Shown in pieces: positions 19,071-28,241 of a stretch of DNA of 64,000 nt. A program made the position numbers and the translations under genes. Under the pieces are notes generated by a model. The model saw nothing but the letters and a program-made list of their open reading frames with translations. It searched no databases and was not told the DNA's origin. The stretch lies in contig NZ_FUYV01000005.1 of assembly GCF_900168165.1 (NCBI RefSeq), forward strand, positions 62,001 to 126,000. Reading direction: 5' to 3'. The first letter of the stretch is position 1, and the number at the start of each line of letters is the position of its first letter. Source of the DNA: Alkalitalea saponilacus. Lineage in GTDB: Bacteria > Bacteroidota > Bacteroidia > Bacteroidales > Marinilabiliaceae.

Positions 19071-19104
19071 AACACGCTAATGCACACGTGTGCATTAGCG
19101 TGTT
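19071..19104. repeat. 34-bp perfect palindrome
   Basis: Two 17-base halves (AACACGCTAATGCACAC and its complement) with no loop. No T run follows on either side, so it is not an ordinary terminator; it could be an operator for one of the divergent genes or a mobile-element remnant. Confidence 0.9.
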
Positions 19105-19173
19105 CAACACAAGAAATGACTAATCCACCTGCAATTTTAACCTAATTTAAGATGAATCCAAGGCCGTTATTTC

Positions 19174-19203
19174 TTGAATGTTATCGCAATTGTAGTATAT
19201 TTG
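19174..19203 (+). promoter_or_regulatory. ftsX promoter (TTG - 19 bp - TATATTTG)
   Basis: TTG at 19174-19176 and TATATTTG at 19196-19203 with 19 bp between fit the Bacteroidota primary sigma consensus (TTTG, then TAnnTTTG). The ftsX ATG is about 50 bp downstream. Confidence 0.65.
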
Positions 19204-19254
19204 CCAGTAATTTGAGATGACTATGTCCTTTTGTGATCAAAACGGGTAAAATAT

Positions 19255-20124
19255 ATGAGCAGTTCCATTGCCAGGAGAAAATTACGGAGTTCTTATGCCA
19301 CTACCATCATCAGTATTTCACTGGTTTTGTTTTTACTTGGCATCATCGGGTTTCTGTTTCTCAACGCCAACAGGCTATCTACCTACATCAAGGAAAATCT
19401 TGGTTTTACCATCTTAATTAATGACAATGCCCGCGAAGCCGAAGTTGTAAGACTTCAGACCATTTTAAATGCAGCCCCTTATGTAAGGATTGCAGAATAT
19501 ATTAATAAGGATCAGGCGGCGGACGCACTGAAGGAAGAGTTGGGAGAAGATTTTGTTGAGTTTTTGGGATATAATCCTCTTTTGGCATCCATTGAAGTAA
19601 AACTTGCAGCTCAATGGGCCAACCCCGACAGCATGGCTCGCATTGAAGCCCAAATCATGAGCTTTCCACAGGTAAAAGAAGTTTATTATCAAAAAAACCT
19701 GCTGGATGCCATCAACGAGAACATACGAAAAATTACGCTGGTGCTTGGGGTTTTCAGTCTTTTACTTCTTGTCATCAGCATTGCATTGATCAACAACACC
19801 ATCAGGCTATCAGTCTACTCTAAGCGATTTTTAATAAAAACCATGCAACTGGTAGGCGCCACCAAAGGATTTATCCGACGGCCTTTTCTATGGAAAAGCC
19901 TTCTTCATGGTCTGGCAGGAGCAACGGTGGCCATTGTTCTGTTATCACTCATGATATACGGCTTAAGCAACGAACTGGACGGAGTCATTGGATTCTCCAA
20001 CATCATATTAATTGGATTACTGTTTTTAATTGTCATCTTATTAGGGCTGATGATCACATTCGTCTCAACATTTTTTGCTGTAAATAAATACCTGAGACTA
20101 AAAACCGATCAACTCTATTACTGA
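19255..20124 (+). CDS. ftsX: Cell division protein FtsX
   Basis: 289 aa, the membrane half of the FtsEX complex that links the divisome to peptidoglycan hydrolases. Four membrane segments are visible: one near residues 16-37, followed by an extracytoplasmic domain with the ILINDNAREAEV start and a FVEFLGYNPLL motif, and three near 155-180, 210-235 and 245-275. The segment IALINNTIRLSVYSKRF and MQLVGATKGFIRRPF are strongly conserved. FtsE is not adjacent. It is the first gene of a + strand group with the DUF3098, uppP and truB genes, a common Bacteroidota arrangement. The true start is supported by the upstream promoter at 19174-19203. Confidence 0.95.
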   Translation: MSSSIARRKLRSSYATTIISISLVLFLLGIIGFLFLNANRLSTYIKENLGFTILINDNAREAEVVRLQTILNAAPYVRIAEYINKDQAADALKEELGEDFVEFLGYNPLLASIEVKLAAQWANPDSMARIEAQIMSFPQVKEVYYQKNLLDAINENIRKITLVLGVFSLLLLVISIALINNTIRLSVYSKRFLIKTMQLVGATKGFIRRPFLWKSLLHGLAGATVAIVLLSLMIYGLSNELDGVIGFSNIILIGLLFLIVILLGLMITFVSTFFAVNKYLRLKTDQLYY

Positions 20125-20139
20125 TAAAAACCGGAAGAC

Positions 20140-20421
20140 ATGTCGAAAAAAGAGAGTTATAAAAAAGAAAAAACAGCCGGCAAGCTTGAGATGCCATTGG
20201 ATAAAGAGAACTACAAACTTTTGGCCATTGCGTTTGGCCTCGTTGTTCTTGGTTTTATAATAATGACCGGTGGTGGGAGCGACGATCCAAATGTTTTTAG
20301 TGACAAAATATTTGACTTCAGAAGAGTTACTTTAGGTCCGATGACGGCATTGGCAGGCTTTGTTTTTGCCATATATGCCATCATGAAAAAGCCTGAAGTG
20401 GATAAAAAAAAGAAGAAATAA
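20140..20421 (+). CDS. DUF3098 family small membrane protein
   Basis: 93 aa with two membrane segments: LLAIAFGLVVLGFIIMTGGG and LAGFVFAIYAIMKK, separated by a loop with SDDPNVFSDKIFDFRRVTLGP, the family signature. It sits 15 bp after ftsX and before uppP, which is its typical place in Bacteroidota genomes. The function is unknown; the position suggests a link to the division or cell-wall machinery. The Lys-rich end is cytoplasmic. Confidence 0.9.
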   Translation: MSKKESYKKEKTAGKLEMPLDKENYKLLAIAFGLVVLGFIIMTGGGSDDPNVFSDKIFDFRRVTLGPMTALAGFVFAIYAIMKKPEVDKKKKK

Positions 20422-20436
20422 TATCTGCACAGTTTT

Positions 20437-20460
20437 AAATGAACACGTAGGTGTTCATTT
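20437..20460. other. Hairpin between DUF3098 gene and uppP
   Basis: A perfect 10-bp stem (20437-20446 with 20451-20460) and 4-nt loop, without a proper T run. It may weaken read-through or stabilise the mRNA end. Confidence 0.55.
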
Positions 20461-20499
20461 AATTGTTCTATAATCAAAAAATCGCAAAGCACTCATTTT

Positions 20500-21312
20500 A
20501 TGAATTGGATTGAAGCGCTCATCCTCGGACTCATTCAGGGTTTAACAGAATTTTTGCCGGTAAGCAGCAGCGGTCATTTAGAATTAGGAAAGCAACTTCT
20601 TGGGGTTGAAACTACCGAAAATCTCTATTTCACAGTTCTGGTTCATGGCGCCACCGTACTTAGTACGCTTGTAGTGTTCAGACAAGATATTGCCAATCTT
20701 ATAATAGGACTGTTCCGGTTTAAATGGAATGATGAAACCCGGTACATTTCAAAAATCGCTGTATCCATGATTCCCATAGCCATTGTCGGCTTGTTTTTCA
20801 AGGATCAGGTAGAAGCAGTTTTTGATGCACCGAACATATTGTTGATAGTAGGGTTAATGCTATTGGTAACAGCTTCACTTCTGGCCTTTGCCTATTATAA
20901 AAAATCAGGAAACCGGGACATTTCCTACCGCGATGCATTTATTATCGGTATAGCTCAAACAGTAGCCGTTATGCCCGGGATTTCCCGTTCAGGAGCCACC
21001 ATTGCCACCGGGTTGTTACTGGGTAACAAGAGGAGCGAAATGGCGCGTTTCTCATTTTTGATGGTTCTGGTTCCAATTCTTGGGGAGAATTTCCTGAGTG
21101 TTCTCAGTTCGTTAAAAGAGACTCCGGCCGGCGATCCTTCTTTACAGGGACTTGGTTTTGGAGTGCTGTTAATAGGATTTGTGGCGGCCTTTCTGGCCGG
21201 GCTATTTGCCTGTAAATGGATGATTAACATTGTAAAAAAAGGTAAGCTGATATATTTTGCCATCTATTGTGCCATCGTTGCCGCAATAGCCATTACAGGC
21301 AGTTTATTGTAG
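20500..21312 (+). CDS. uppP: Undecaprenyl-diphosphatase (UppP/BacA)
   Basis: 270 aa inner-membrane phosphatase that recycles undecaprenyl diphosphate to the monophosphate for peptidoglycan and surface-glycan synthesis; the same activity underlies bacitracin resistance. Family motifs are intact: the N-terminal [17 protein letters not shown] and the C-terminal [17 protein letters not shown] with the catalytic Ser and Arg. About eight hydrophobic segments are present and the length is normal. It follows the DUF3098 gene by 78 bp and is followed after 13 bp by truB, suggesting an operon. Confidence 0.97.
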   Translation: MNWIEALILGLIQGLTEFLPVSSSGHLELGKQLLGVETTENLYFTVLVHGATVLSTLVVFRQDIANLIIGLFRFKWNDETRYISKIAVSMIPIAIVGLFFKDQVEAVFDAPNILLIVGLMLLVTASLLAFAYYKKSGNRDISYRDAFIIGIAQTVAVMPGISRSGATIATGLLLGNKRSEMARFSFLMVLVPILGENFLSVLSSLKETPAGDPSLQGLGFGVLLIGFVAAFLAGLFACKWMINIVKKGKLIYFAIYCAIVAAIAITGSLL

Positions 21313-21325
21313 AAGAGATTAGTGA

Positions 21326-22063
21326 ATGGAAAACATCAGGGTCTTCAATCCCGAAGAGAGCTATAGCGCCGAAGATTTTAAAGACGGAATCGTATTACTT
21401 ATCGACAAACCACTGACATGGTCATCCTTTGATGTGGTCAATAAAATACGGATTCTTTTCCGAATCCATCTTGGTATCAGAAAAATCAAGGTGGGACATG
21501 CAGGAACCCTGGATCCACTGGCAACAGGTCTGTTGATTTTATGCACCGGGAAAGCAACCAAGCAAATCCCGCTATTTACCGGAATGGATAAAGAGTACGT
21601 TGCGCATGTTAAATTTGGAGCCACAAGACCATCGTACGATCTGGAAACAGAAATTGATGAAGAGCATGATTGCAGTCACGTTAGCGAGGCACAAATAAAA
21701 GAGGTTTTGAAGGATTTTCTGGGGAAACAGTTGCAAACACCCCCTCTTTTTTCAGCCATAAAAGTTAACGGACAACGAGCTTATGAGCATGCCCGCAAAG
21801 GTAAAGATGTAGTCATGTCGCAGCGCGAAATAGAAATTCATGAAGCCGAGCTGATAAGTTTTAATGAGTCGGAAGCGGTTATAAGAATTTTATGTTCCAA
21901 AGGAACATACATACGGTCATTCGCGCATGATTTAGGCAAATCACTTAATACAGGTGCATACCTGTCGGGACTGGTACGAACTGCCAGCGGTTCATTCAGA
22001 AACGAAAAGGCCATAAGTCCGCAGGAATTTGAAGAAAAACTGAAAACAATTTCATCGGTTTAA
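21326..22063 (+). CDS. truB: tRNA pseudouridine(55) synthase TruB
   Basis: 245 aa, makes pseudouridine at position 55 in the T-loop of tRNAs. The conserved opening LLIDKPLTWSSFDVVNK is followed by VGHAGTLDPLATGLLILCTGKATK with the catalytic Asp, then TPPLFSAIKVNGQRAYE and CSKGTYIRSFAHDLG. It is of the short bacterial type without a full PUA domain, which is normal in Bacteroidota. It is 13 bp after uppP; 176 bp separate it from queA. Confidence 0.97.
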   Translation: MENIRVFNPEESYSAEDFKDGIVLLIDKPLTWSSFDVVNKIRILFRIHLGIRKIKVGHAGTLDPLATGLLILCTGKATKQIPLFTGMDKEYVAHVKFGATRPSYDLETEIDEEHDCSHVSEAQIKEVLKDFLGKQLQTPPLFSAIKVNGQRAYEHARKGKDVVMSQREIEIHEAELISFNESEAVIRILCSKGTYIRSFAHDLGKSLNTGAYLSGLVRTASGSFRNEKAISPQEFEEKLKTISSV

Positions 22064-22191
22064 TCGTATAAAAGAAGTTTAGGTAAGCGGAGTTTTTTTC
22101 TTTGCACCTAAAAATATTTACAGGAGGATGTTCCTCTTTACCGTTTTAAAAAAAAGCAGGTAAACAAACATCATTATTATTCATCATTTTA

Positions 22192-22213
22192 TTATGAGCT
22201 GAAGAGCTCATAA
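22192..22213. promoter_or_regulatory. Hairpin upstream of queA
   Basis: A perfect 9-bp stem with a 4-nt GAAG loop ends 26 bp before the queA start. It may shape the leader of the mRNA; it does not resemble a known preQ1 riboswitch. Confidence 0.35.
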
Positions 22214-22239
22214 ATGTTTCATTTAACGATATTGTTGTA

Positions 22240-23289
22240 ATGAAGTTATCAAAATTTAAGTACAAGCTACCGGAAGAACTCATTGCTCTTCATCCTACAC
22301 ATAACAGGGATGAGTCCCGTTTGATGGTAGTCCACCGGGCAACCGGAAAAATTGAACACAAAGTTTTCAAAGAGATCATCAACTACTTTGTAACCGATGA
22401 TGTTTTTGTATTTAACGATACCAAGGTATTTCCTGCCAGGCTTTATGGAAATAAAGAAAAAACCGGTGCCGAAATTGAGGTTTTTCTTCTAAGGGAGCTC
22501 AACGCAGAGCAGCGGCTATGGGATGTATTGGTAGACCCTGCAAGAAAAATCAGAATTGGCAACAAACTCTATTTTGGAGATGATGATGCCTTGGTGGCCG
22601 AGGTAATCGATAACACCACCTCACGGGGACGTACACTGCGTTTTCTGTACGACGGTTCCCACGAAGATTTTAAGAAAACCCTTTACAGCCTGGGAGAAAC
22701 GCCACTTCCAAAATTCATAAAAAGAGAAGTTGAGCCGGAGGACAGCGAGCGTTATCAAACCATTTTTGCCCGCAACGAAGGAGCTGTTGCGGCCCCTACC
22801 GCAGGATTGCATTTCAGCAGGGAGTTGCTCAAACGACTGGAGATTAAAGGCACTCATTTTTCATATATTACCTTGCATGTTGGACTTGGAAACTTCCGAA
22901 CAGTTGATGTGGAGGATTTGACCAAACACAAAATGGACTCCGAACAGATTCAAATAACTGATGAAGCAGCACAAATCATAAACGACGGTAAAGACCGGAA
23001 AAACAGAATCTGCGCCGTAGGAACCACGGTAATGCGAACGCTGGAAACCTCAGTGAGTACCTTTGGTCACGTTAAGCCTTTTGAAGGCTGGACAAACAAG
23101 TTCATCTTTCCGGCTTATGACTTTCAGGTGGCAAATTGCATGGTATCCAACTTTCATTTGCCATACTCTACCCTATTAATGATGGTAGCAGCATTTGGCG
23201 GATACGATTTGGTGATGAAAGCCTATAAAACAGCCGTTAAGGAGAAATACCGATTTGGAACATATGGCGATGCCATGCTGATTATTTAA
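22240..23289 (+). CDS. queA: S-adenosylmethionine:tRNA ribosyltransferase-isomerase QueA
   Basis: 349 aa; adds the cyclopentene ring precursor (epoxyqueuosine) to 7-aminomethyl-7-deazaguanine in tRNA. Motifs seen: the N-terminal [34 protein letters not shown], the double block [13 protein letters not shown] and [23 protein letters not shown], and the C-terminal [17 protein letters not shown]. It is full length. QueD (51.3 kb) is elsewhere in the window; queC/E/F/G/H and tgt were not seen. It stands apart from truB with a 176-bp gap and ends at a terminator. Confidence 0.97.
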   Translation: MKLSKFKYKLPEELIALHPTHNRDESRLMVVHRATGKIEHKVFKEIINYFVTDDVFVFNDTKVFPARLYGNKEKTGAEIEVFLLRELNAEQRLWDVLVDPARKIRIGNKLYFGDDDALVAEVIDNTTSRGRTLRFLYDGSHEDFKKTLYSLGETPLPKFIKREVEPEDSERYQTIFARNEGAVAAPTAGLHFSRELLKRLEIKGTHFSYITLHVGLGNFRTVDVEDLTKHKMDSEQIQITDEAAQIINDGKDRKNRICAVGTTVMRTLETSVSTFGHVKPFEGWTNKFIFPAYDFQVANCMVSNFHLPYSTLLMMVAAFGGYDLVMKAYKTAVKEKYRFGTYGDAMLII

Positions 23290-23330
23290 TCAACATGCAA
23301 CAAACATAACCAGATGATAACAATTAATAA

Positions 23331-23368
23331 AAAAGAGAATCGTACGTTTACGATTCTCTTTTTTATTT
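23331..23368 (+). terminator. Rho-independent terminator after queA
   Basis: A perfect 14-bp stem (23331-23344 with 23349-23362), 4-nt loop and a following T run, 42 bp after queA. Confidence 0.92.
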
Positions 23369-23469
23369 TTAAGGGTTCAAAGCATGATTCCGTAAGAAAA
23401 AAGTATTAAATTTCACCATTAAATAGGATTTTGCTCCTAATTAATAGCAGATAAACCAAACAACCTGTT

Positions 23470-24345
23470 ATGATAAAGATTCTGGTACCGGTAAATTTCT
23501 CCGAATACTCGCTTAACGCGTTGACATTTGCATTAACACTGGCTGAAAAATTTCCGGCGGGTGTTTTTATTCTGCACTGTTTTTCCGAATACGTATCGTT
23601 GGAAGAAGAGCCTTTGGTTGAAAAGGAGACGCCTGAGTTTTATGATGCCAAGACTTCCATAGAGAAGAAGGATCACGAAACAAGAGAAAAGCTTAAAGAA
23701 CTGACAGGAAACATCGTGAACTCCATGAGTTCACTTCAAAACAAAAACATTCAGCTGGAATACCGGTTCGAATATGGTTATCCTGAAGATGTGATTCCAC
23801 GCATCAGTAATAAGGAGTCCTTTGATGTCATCATCATGGGAACCAAAAGCAAAGGAGAAACCATAAAAGAGACACTTGGAAGTGTCACAAGTGATGTTGT
23901 ACAAAAAGTCACCGCACCGGTTCTGGCGGTTCCGTCCCACTCTACCATTGATCTGACCCAACTGGGAAAAGTCCTGTTTTTAATTGAACTCAATGACAGG
24001 GATTACATATCCCTACACCGGTTAATCAGGTTAATCTCGCCGTTTCACACCGAGATCAGTGCCGTTTACCACTCTACAGGAAAAGCAGATAAGAATGTGA
24101 TACGAAAAATGGAACAATTGCGAACTTATTGCGACTCCACATATCGCAATTACAACATCAATTTTGATATCATAACCGGTAAAAATTATTTAAAGACACT
24201 TGAAGAGTACATCACCGAAAACCCAACCCATCTGATTGCCATGACCCGCCGCAAACGAACACTTTTACGAAAAGTGTTCAGCCCATCGGTAACCAGAAAA
24301 ATGTTATTTAATACAGATATACCATTACTGATTTTTCATTCGTAG
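23470..24345 (+). CDS. Universal stress protein with two UspA-like domains
   Basis: 291 aa; two tandem Usp (Rossmann-like) domains. The first starts with IKILVPVNFSEYSLNALTFAL and ends with a phosphate-binding-like IIMGTKSKGETIKETLG and VTAPVLAVP; the second (from about residue 155) is degenerate, with IAMTRRKRTLLRKVFSPS and ending IPLLIFHS. The first may bind ATP; the second lacks the Gly-rich loop. Such proteins are induced under stress, but the particular signal is unknown. It lies between terminator-bound queA and the pfkA-cysH pair. Confidence 0.9.
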   Translation: MIKILVPVNFSEYSLNALTFALTLAEKFPAGVFILHCFSEYVSLEEEPLVEKETPEFYDAKTSIEKKDHETREKLKELTGNIVNSMSSLQNKNIQLEYRFEYGYPEDVIPRISNKESFDVIIMGTKSKGETIKETLGSVTSDVVQKVTAPVLAVPSHSTIDLTQLGKVLFLIELNDRDYISLHRLIRLISPFHTEISAVYHSTGKADKNVIRKMEQLRTYCDSTYRNYNINFDIITGKNYLKTLEEYITENPTHLIAMTRRKRTLLRKVFSPSVTRKMLFNTDIPLLIFHS

Positions 24346-24436
24346 AAATCTAAAAAAACAGGGCAGATTGAAAACAACATCAACTGCTAAATGGTTTAAC
24401 AATATATAGCCCTGACTGTAAAAAAATTAAAAACCA

Positions 24437-25492
24437 ATGAGTATGCGCAGTAAGAAAATGAGGGTAGGCATATTGTCTGCCGGTGGAGACTGCCCCGGCA
24501 TAAATGCAGCCATACGTGGGGTTGGTAAAACAGCCATTGTTGAGTATGGTATGGACGTTGTGGGCATAATCAATGGATTCAGCGGTTTGGTGGAAAAACA
24601 AACCATATCGTTGAGCGAATCACAGCTCTCCGGAATTTTGACCTTAGGAGGAACAATTCTCGGGACATCAAGGTTAAAGCCTTTTAAAGTTAACGAAGGA
24701 GAAGATCCGACAGTGATACCATCGCTGATTAAGAAACATTACGAAGAGCTCAACCTTGAAGCTCTGGTTTGTATTGGAGGAAACGGAACCCAGAAAACCG
24801 CTGATCTCCTTGCCAAAGAAGGACTTAACATCATTGGTGTTCCAAAAACCATTGACAATGACATTTGGGGCACCGATCTCACCTTTGGTTTTGATACCGC
24901 TGTTCACATTGCCACCGAAGCCATCGACAGACTCCACACCACAGCCAATTCACATAAACGGGTTATGGTAATTGAGGTCATGGGGCATCACGCCGGTTGG
25001 ATTGCCTTATATTCCGGAATTGCAGGTGGTGGAGACGTTATTTTACTACCTGAAATTCCCTATGACATGGAACTGGTGGCTAAGTGCCTGCTTGAGCGCA
25101 GCCATAAAAAGAAACCATATTCCATTGTAGTAGTGGGAGAAGGGATTTTTAAAGAGGGAAAGAAAAAATCGGCTGGAGCCTATATGGCAAAGCAGATAAA
25201 AAGAGCCACCGGTCTGGAAACAAGAGAAACCATTCTGGGATACATTCAACGCGGAGGAACACCAACTGCTACCGACAGAATATTGGCCACCAGATTTGGA
25301 ACCTATGCCGCCCAAATGGTTCACAATCGGGAATTTGGCAAAATGGTGGCCTTGAGAAACGGCCTTGTAACAAGCGTTCCCCTCTCGGAAGTGGGTGGAA
25401 AAACACGTTTAATTGAACCGGATCACAGTCTGATAGCAAAAGGTCGGAGTATGGGTGTGTGTTTTGGCGACTGTACAAAAAGAAAGATATAA
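24437..25492 (+). CDS. pfkA: 6-phosphofructokinase
   Basis: 351 aa; phosphorylates fructose-6-phosphate in glycolysis. Motifs: GILSAGGDCPGINAAIRG at the start, IGGNGTQKTADLLAKEG, and the active-site VPKTIDNDIWGTD with catalytic base D140; MVIEVMGHHAGWIAL and ILGYIQRGGTPTATDRILA follow. By the E. coli numbering the position of Asp103 is Asn (N116 here), Gly104 is kept (G117, usual for ATP) and the position 124 is Lys (K137, usual in PPi and group III enzymes). The phosphate donor is therefore uncertain, ATP more likely. It ends 2 bp before cysH. Confidence 0.93.
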   Translation: MSMRSKKMRVGILSAGGDCPGINAAIRGVGKTAIVEYGMDVVGIINGFSGLVEKQTISLSESQLSGILTLGGTILGTSRLKPFKVNEGEDPTVIPSLIKKHYEELNLEALVCIGGNGTQKTADLLAKEGLNIIGVPKTIDNDIWGTDLTFGFDTAVHIATEAIDRLHTTANSHKRVMVIEVMGHHAGWIALYSGIAGGGDVILLPEIPYDMELVAKCLLERSHKKKPYSIVVVGEGIFKEGKKKSAGAYMAKQIKRATGLETRETILGYIQRGGTPTATDRILATRFGTYAAQMVHNREFGKMVALRNGLVTSVPLSEVGGKTRLIEPDHSLIAKGRSMGVCFGDCTKRKI

Positions 25493-25494
25493 AA

Positions 25495-26199
25495 ATGCAA
25501 AAAGAAGAGATCATAAAATTAAACGAAGAATTAAACTCAGCTACACCTCAGGAAATTTTAGGGCGCATATTAAGCCTTTTTGGGGACAAGGTGGCACTTT
25601 CATCCAGCCTTGGAGCCGAAGACCAGGTATTGACTGATATGCTTCTTAAAATTGATGCAAATGCGTGTGTTTTCACGCTCGATACAGGTCGCCTGTTCCC
25701 TGAAACATACGATCTTATTGACCGTACCTCCAGAAAGTATAAAACTAAAATTGAAATTTTCTTCCCTGATAAGGATAAAGTTCAGGAGATGGTCAACAGT
25801 AAAGGGATCAATCTCTTTTATGAAAGTATAGAAAACCGGAAGTTTTGCTGCCATTTAAGGAAAATTGAACCCTTGCAAAGAGCTTTCGCCGGCCTTGATG
25901 CATGGATTTGCGGTTTGCGTGCCGGACAGGCTGTAACCCGAAGCGGTATCAACGTTGTAGAATGGGATGAAAATAATAACCTGGTTAAAGTAAATCCGCT
26001 TGCGCACTGGAGCGAAGAACAGGTTTGGGACTATATACATACCAATAAAGTTCCCTATAATACTTTACATGATAAAGGTTTCCCCTCAATTGGTTGCCAG
26101 CCGTGTACCCGCGCCATTGAACCCGGCGAAGATGTGCGTGCAGGACGCTGGTGGTGGGAAAATCCCGACACAAAGGAGTGTGGACTTCATAAAAGGTAA
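25495..26199 (+). CDS. cysH: Adenylylsulfate (APS) reductase, CysH family
   Basis: 234 aa; thioredoxin-dependent reduction of APS (or PAPS) to sulfite in assimilatory sulfur metabolism. The PP-loop-like opening LSSSLGAEDQVLTDML, FTLDTGRLFPETYDL, the [4Fe-4S] cysteine pairs C118-C119 and C201-C204, and the catalytic C229 in KECGLHKR are seen; the iron-sulfur cluster favours APS as substrate. The ATG at 25495 is used instead of a frame beginning inside pfkA at 25459 since the family starts here. It is 2 bp after pfkA, and no cysD/N/C or sulfite reductase gene is seen in the window. It converges on the DUF4834 gene with 4 bp between them. Confidence 0.93.
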   Translation: MQKEEIIKLNEELNSATPQEILGRILSLFGDKVALSSSLGAEDQVLTDMLLKIDANACVFTLDTGRLFPETYDLIDRTSRKYKTKIEIFFPDKDKVQEMVNSKGINLFYESIENRKFCCHLRKIEPLQRAFAGLDAWICGLRAGQAVTRSGINVVEWDENNNLVKVNPLAHWSEEQVWDYIHTNKVPYNTLHDKGFPSIGCQPCTRAIEPGEDVRAGRWWWENPDTKECGLHKR

Positions 26200-26203
26200 A
26201 ACC

Positions 26204-26479
26204 CTATTTAACCTCCTCAAAGTCTACATATTCGCCGGAAGAATCATTATTAAACGGCCGCGTTTTTCGCGGCTGTTGCTTTTTCTGGTGAGGCACCTGA
26301 TCAACTGTCACCTTTCCTTCATTTCGTTTCTTCTGCTTTAAGTACTCCCGGTAGGCTTTTTCCTTTTGCTCCTCCATTTTCCTGATTCTGCTGGTCATGA
26401 AAATGGGTAAAAAAATGCGTCCTACAATCTTAAAAACGTAGTATATGATAATCAGAAACAGTAATACTTTAAATAACAT
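26204..26479 (-). CDS. DUF4834 family small membrane protein
   Basis: 91 aa; an N-terminal membrane helix (FKVLLFLIIIYYVFKIVGRIF) is followed by a charged, Lys/Glu/Gln-rich tail (EEQKEKAYREYLKQKKRNEG) that ends YVDFEEVK. Such proteins are specific to Bacteroidota and of unknown function. It lies 93 bp downstream of the S41 protease on the same strand, a frequent neighbour pair in this phylum, and faces cysH. Confidence 0.85.
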   Translation of the reverse strand: MLFKVLLFLIIIYYVFKIVGRIFLPIFMTSRIRKMEEQKEKAYREYLKQKKRNEGKVTVDQVPHQKKQQPRKTRPFNNDSSGEYVDFEEVK

Positions 26480-26572
26480 CTCTATCCCTCCGGTTTTTCA
26501 ACTCGTTCATCTTCTTTATAAAATAACTTCAACTTTTTTATCCCGCCTGGCATCCGATACAGACATGAAAAG

Positions 26573-28213
26573 CTAGTTCAGGCTTAACACTTCTCGATCG
26601 TAACCGTTTCTGATATGATAAAGAGCAGCTCTGACTACCTCATCAATCTTATGAGATACAGGATAAAATCCTTCATTATCAAAAACATTCCTCGCTATAT
26701 ACGCATGAAGTTCCACTTCCAAACGTTCAGACGAACGTCTGAACTGTGCCTGATTGAACTGGACTCCCCTGCCACGTGCAAATTCAACCAATCCGCTTAA
26801 CAAGTCCTGATTCGATAGATGTGCCACTAATGATTCTGCATTTTCGAATCTCTGAAGCTGCAATCTGTTGTTGTCGGTATAATTAAGCGCGTATTGGTAT
26901 ATAATTCCACGGTCATGTAAACGGAAATAGTATTCAGTCAATTGGGTTGTGTCTCTGGGAACAAATACATCTGGCATTACACCCCCGCCACCAAAAATGA
27001 TTCTGCCTCCACGGGTGAAAAATTCCAATGATTCATCCATTACAATGCTGTCTCGTTCAAAGAACTCACCGTGCTCAAATCTGGCCAGAATGTCCCGATG
27101 ATAATCTTCCACTCCATTTTCATACGGTTTCTGGATACCGCGACCACTTGGAGTGTAATATCTGGCCACAGTCAATCTAATGGCGCTTCTGTCGGGCAAC
27201 GGAATTTGCTGCTGAACAAGCCCTTTCCCAAATGAGCGGCGTCCCACAACCAACCCTCTGTCATTATCCTGTATGGCACCCGCCATAATTTCGCTGGCCG
27301 ATGCGCTGAATTCGTCAATCAAAATGGTAACTCCCACATCCTGGCAGGAGCCGGCTCCGTTGGCATAAATGTTCTGCCTCGGGTTATTCTTACCTTCAGT
27401 ATATACAATTAAATCGCCCTTTGAAAGAAATTCGTTAATGATGCTGATAGCTACGTCCAGATAACCACCAGAGTTTCCTCTTAAATCAATAATCACGCTT
27501 TGGCAGTTGTGTGCTTTTAGTCTTGCCATGGCGGTAAGCATTTCCTGGTAGGTGTTACGTCCAAAACGGCTAATTTTTATATAACCGATGGAATCGGTTA
27601 TCATGTATGAAACGTCTACGCTATAAATTGGGATCATACCGCGTGTGATTTCAAAATCCAGCAACTCCTCGCGCCCCTGGCGTTTAATTCCCACATTAAC
27701 CTTGGTTCCCATTTCTCCCCGAAGCAATCGAACAACGTTATCGGTATTCATGCTAACTCCGGCAATTACACTGTCATTAACTGTAATGATTCGATCGCCC
27801 GGAATGATGCCCAACTTCTCCGATGGCCCTCCCGAAATCACACTGATTACTAATACTGTATCATTTTGCATACTGAACTGCACTCCAATTCCTCCAAAGT
27901 TACCGTCCAACTCTTCATTGGCCGCCTGCAAATCTTCTTTGGGTATATATACCGTATGCGGATCAAGGTTTTTCAAGATCTCAGGAATTACTTTCTCAAT
28001 GAGCTCAGCCTTATTAATGGTATCAACATACTCTTGCTCAATGAGATTAATTAATGCTTCCAGTTTATTAGACTGCGGATAGATAAACAACCGGTTGCTG
28101 CCGGTGGAGGAGGTTGAAGGAGTCCATATCCTGCCAATAAAAAATCCCAGGATTAAAACAAAAGCCAGAACAGCAGGAAGAATTATTTGCTTAAGGTTGT
28201 TATTATACTTCAT
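26573..28213 (-). CDS. S41 family carboxy-terminal processing protease
   Basis: 546 aa, envelope protease of the CtpA/Prc type. A signal anchor (IILPAVLAFVLILGFFIGR) is followed by a PDZ domain (GGIGVQFSMQNDTVLVISVISGGPSEKLGI, about residues 95-180), the S41 core and the SASASE nucleophile region: Ser305 and Lys330 (FGKGLVQ) are the catalytic pair, 25 residues apart as in E. coli Tsp. The C-terminal ~110 residues are helical. It probably trims or degrades periplasmic proteins. It is 28 bp after the dCMP deaminase gene and likely in one unit with it. Confidence 0.95.
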   Translation of the reverse strand: MKYNNNLKQIILPAVLAFVLILGFFIGRIWTPSTSSTGSNRLFIYPQSNKLEALINLIEQEYVDTINKAELIEKVIPEILKNLDPHTVYIPKEDLQAANEELDGNFGGIGVQFSMQNDTVLVISVISGGPSEKLGIIPGDRIITVNDSVIAGVSMNTDNVVRLLRGEMGTKVNVGIKRQGREELLDFEITRGMIPIYSVDVSYMITDSIGYIKISRFGRNTYQEMLTAMARLKAHNCQSVIIDLRGNSGGYLDVAISIINEFLSKGDLIVYTEGKNNPRQNIYANGAGSCQDVGVTILIDEFSASASEIMAGAIQDNDRGLVVGRRSFGKGLVQQQIPLPDRSAIRLTVARYYTPSGRGIQKPYENGVEDYHRDILARFEHGEFFERDSIVMDESLEFFTRGGRIIFGGGGVMPDVFVPRDTTQLTEYYFRLHDRGIIYQYALNYTDNNRLQLQRFENAESLVAHLSNQDLLSGLVEFARGRGVQFNQAQFRRSSERLEVELHAYIARNVFDNEGFYPVSHKIDEVVRAALYHIRNGYDREVLSLN

Positions 28214-28241
28214 TCCTTAAAATGTTTTTAAAAATTTAATG

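Larger units (their letters stand above)
18817..19254. other. Intergenic region between divergent GH115 and ftsX genes
   Basis: 438 bp, very AT-rich. It holds a 34-bp perfect palindrome (19071-19104) and a good promoter for ftsX (19174-19203). No gene is seen. Confidence 0.7.

Noticed and set aside
22064-22239. preQ1 riboswitch before queA
   Set aside because: Only a simple hairpin (22192-22213) is present; I could not find the conserved A-rich tail and pseudoknot pairing of a preQ1 aptamer.
24346-24436. Terminator after the universal stress protein gene
   Set aside because: Only a weak CAGGGC/GCCCTG pair about 45 bp apart, without a compact stem or T run.
25459-25494. Upstream start of cysH inside pfkA
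   Set aside because: It would overlap pfkA by 34 bp; the ATG at 25495, 2 bp after the pfkA stop, gives the normal N-terminus.
27645-28082. 145-codon + strand frame opposite the S41 protease
   Set aside because: Shadow of the protease coding sequence, which has an intact active site and family-wide motifs.
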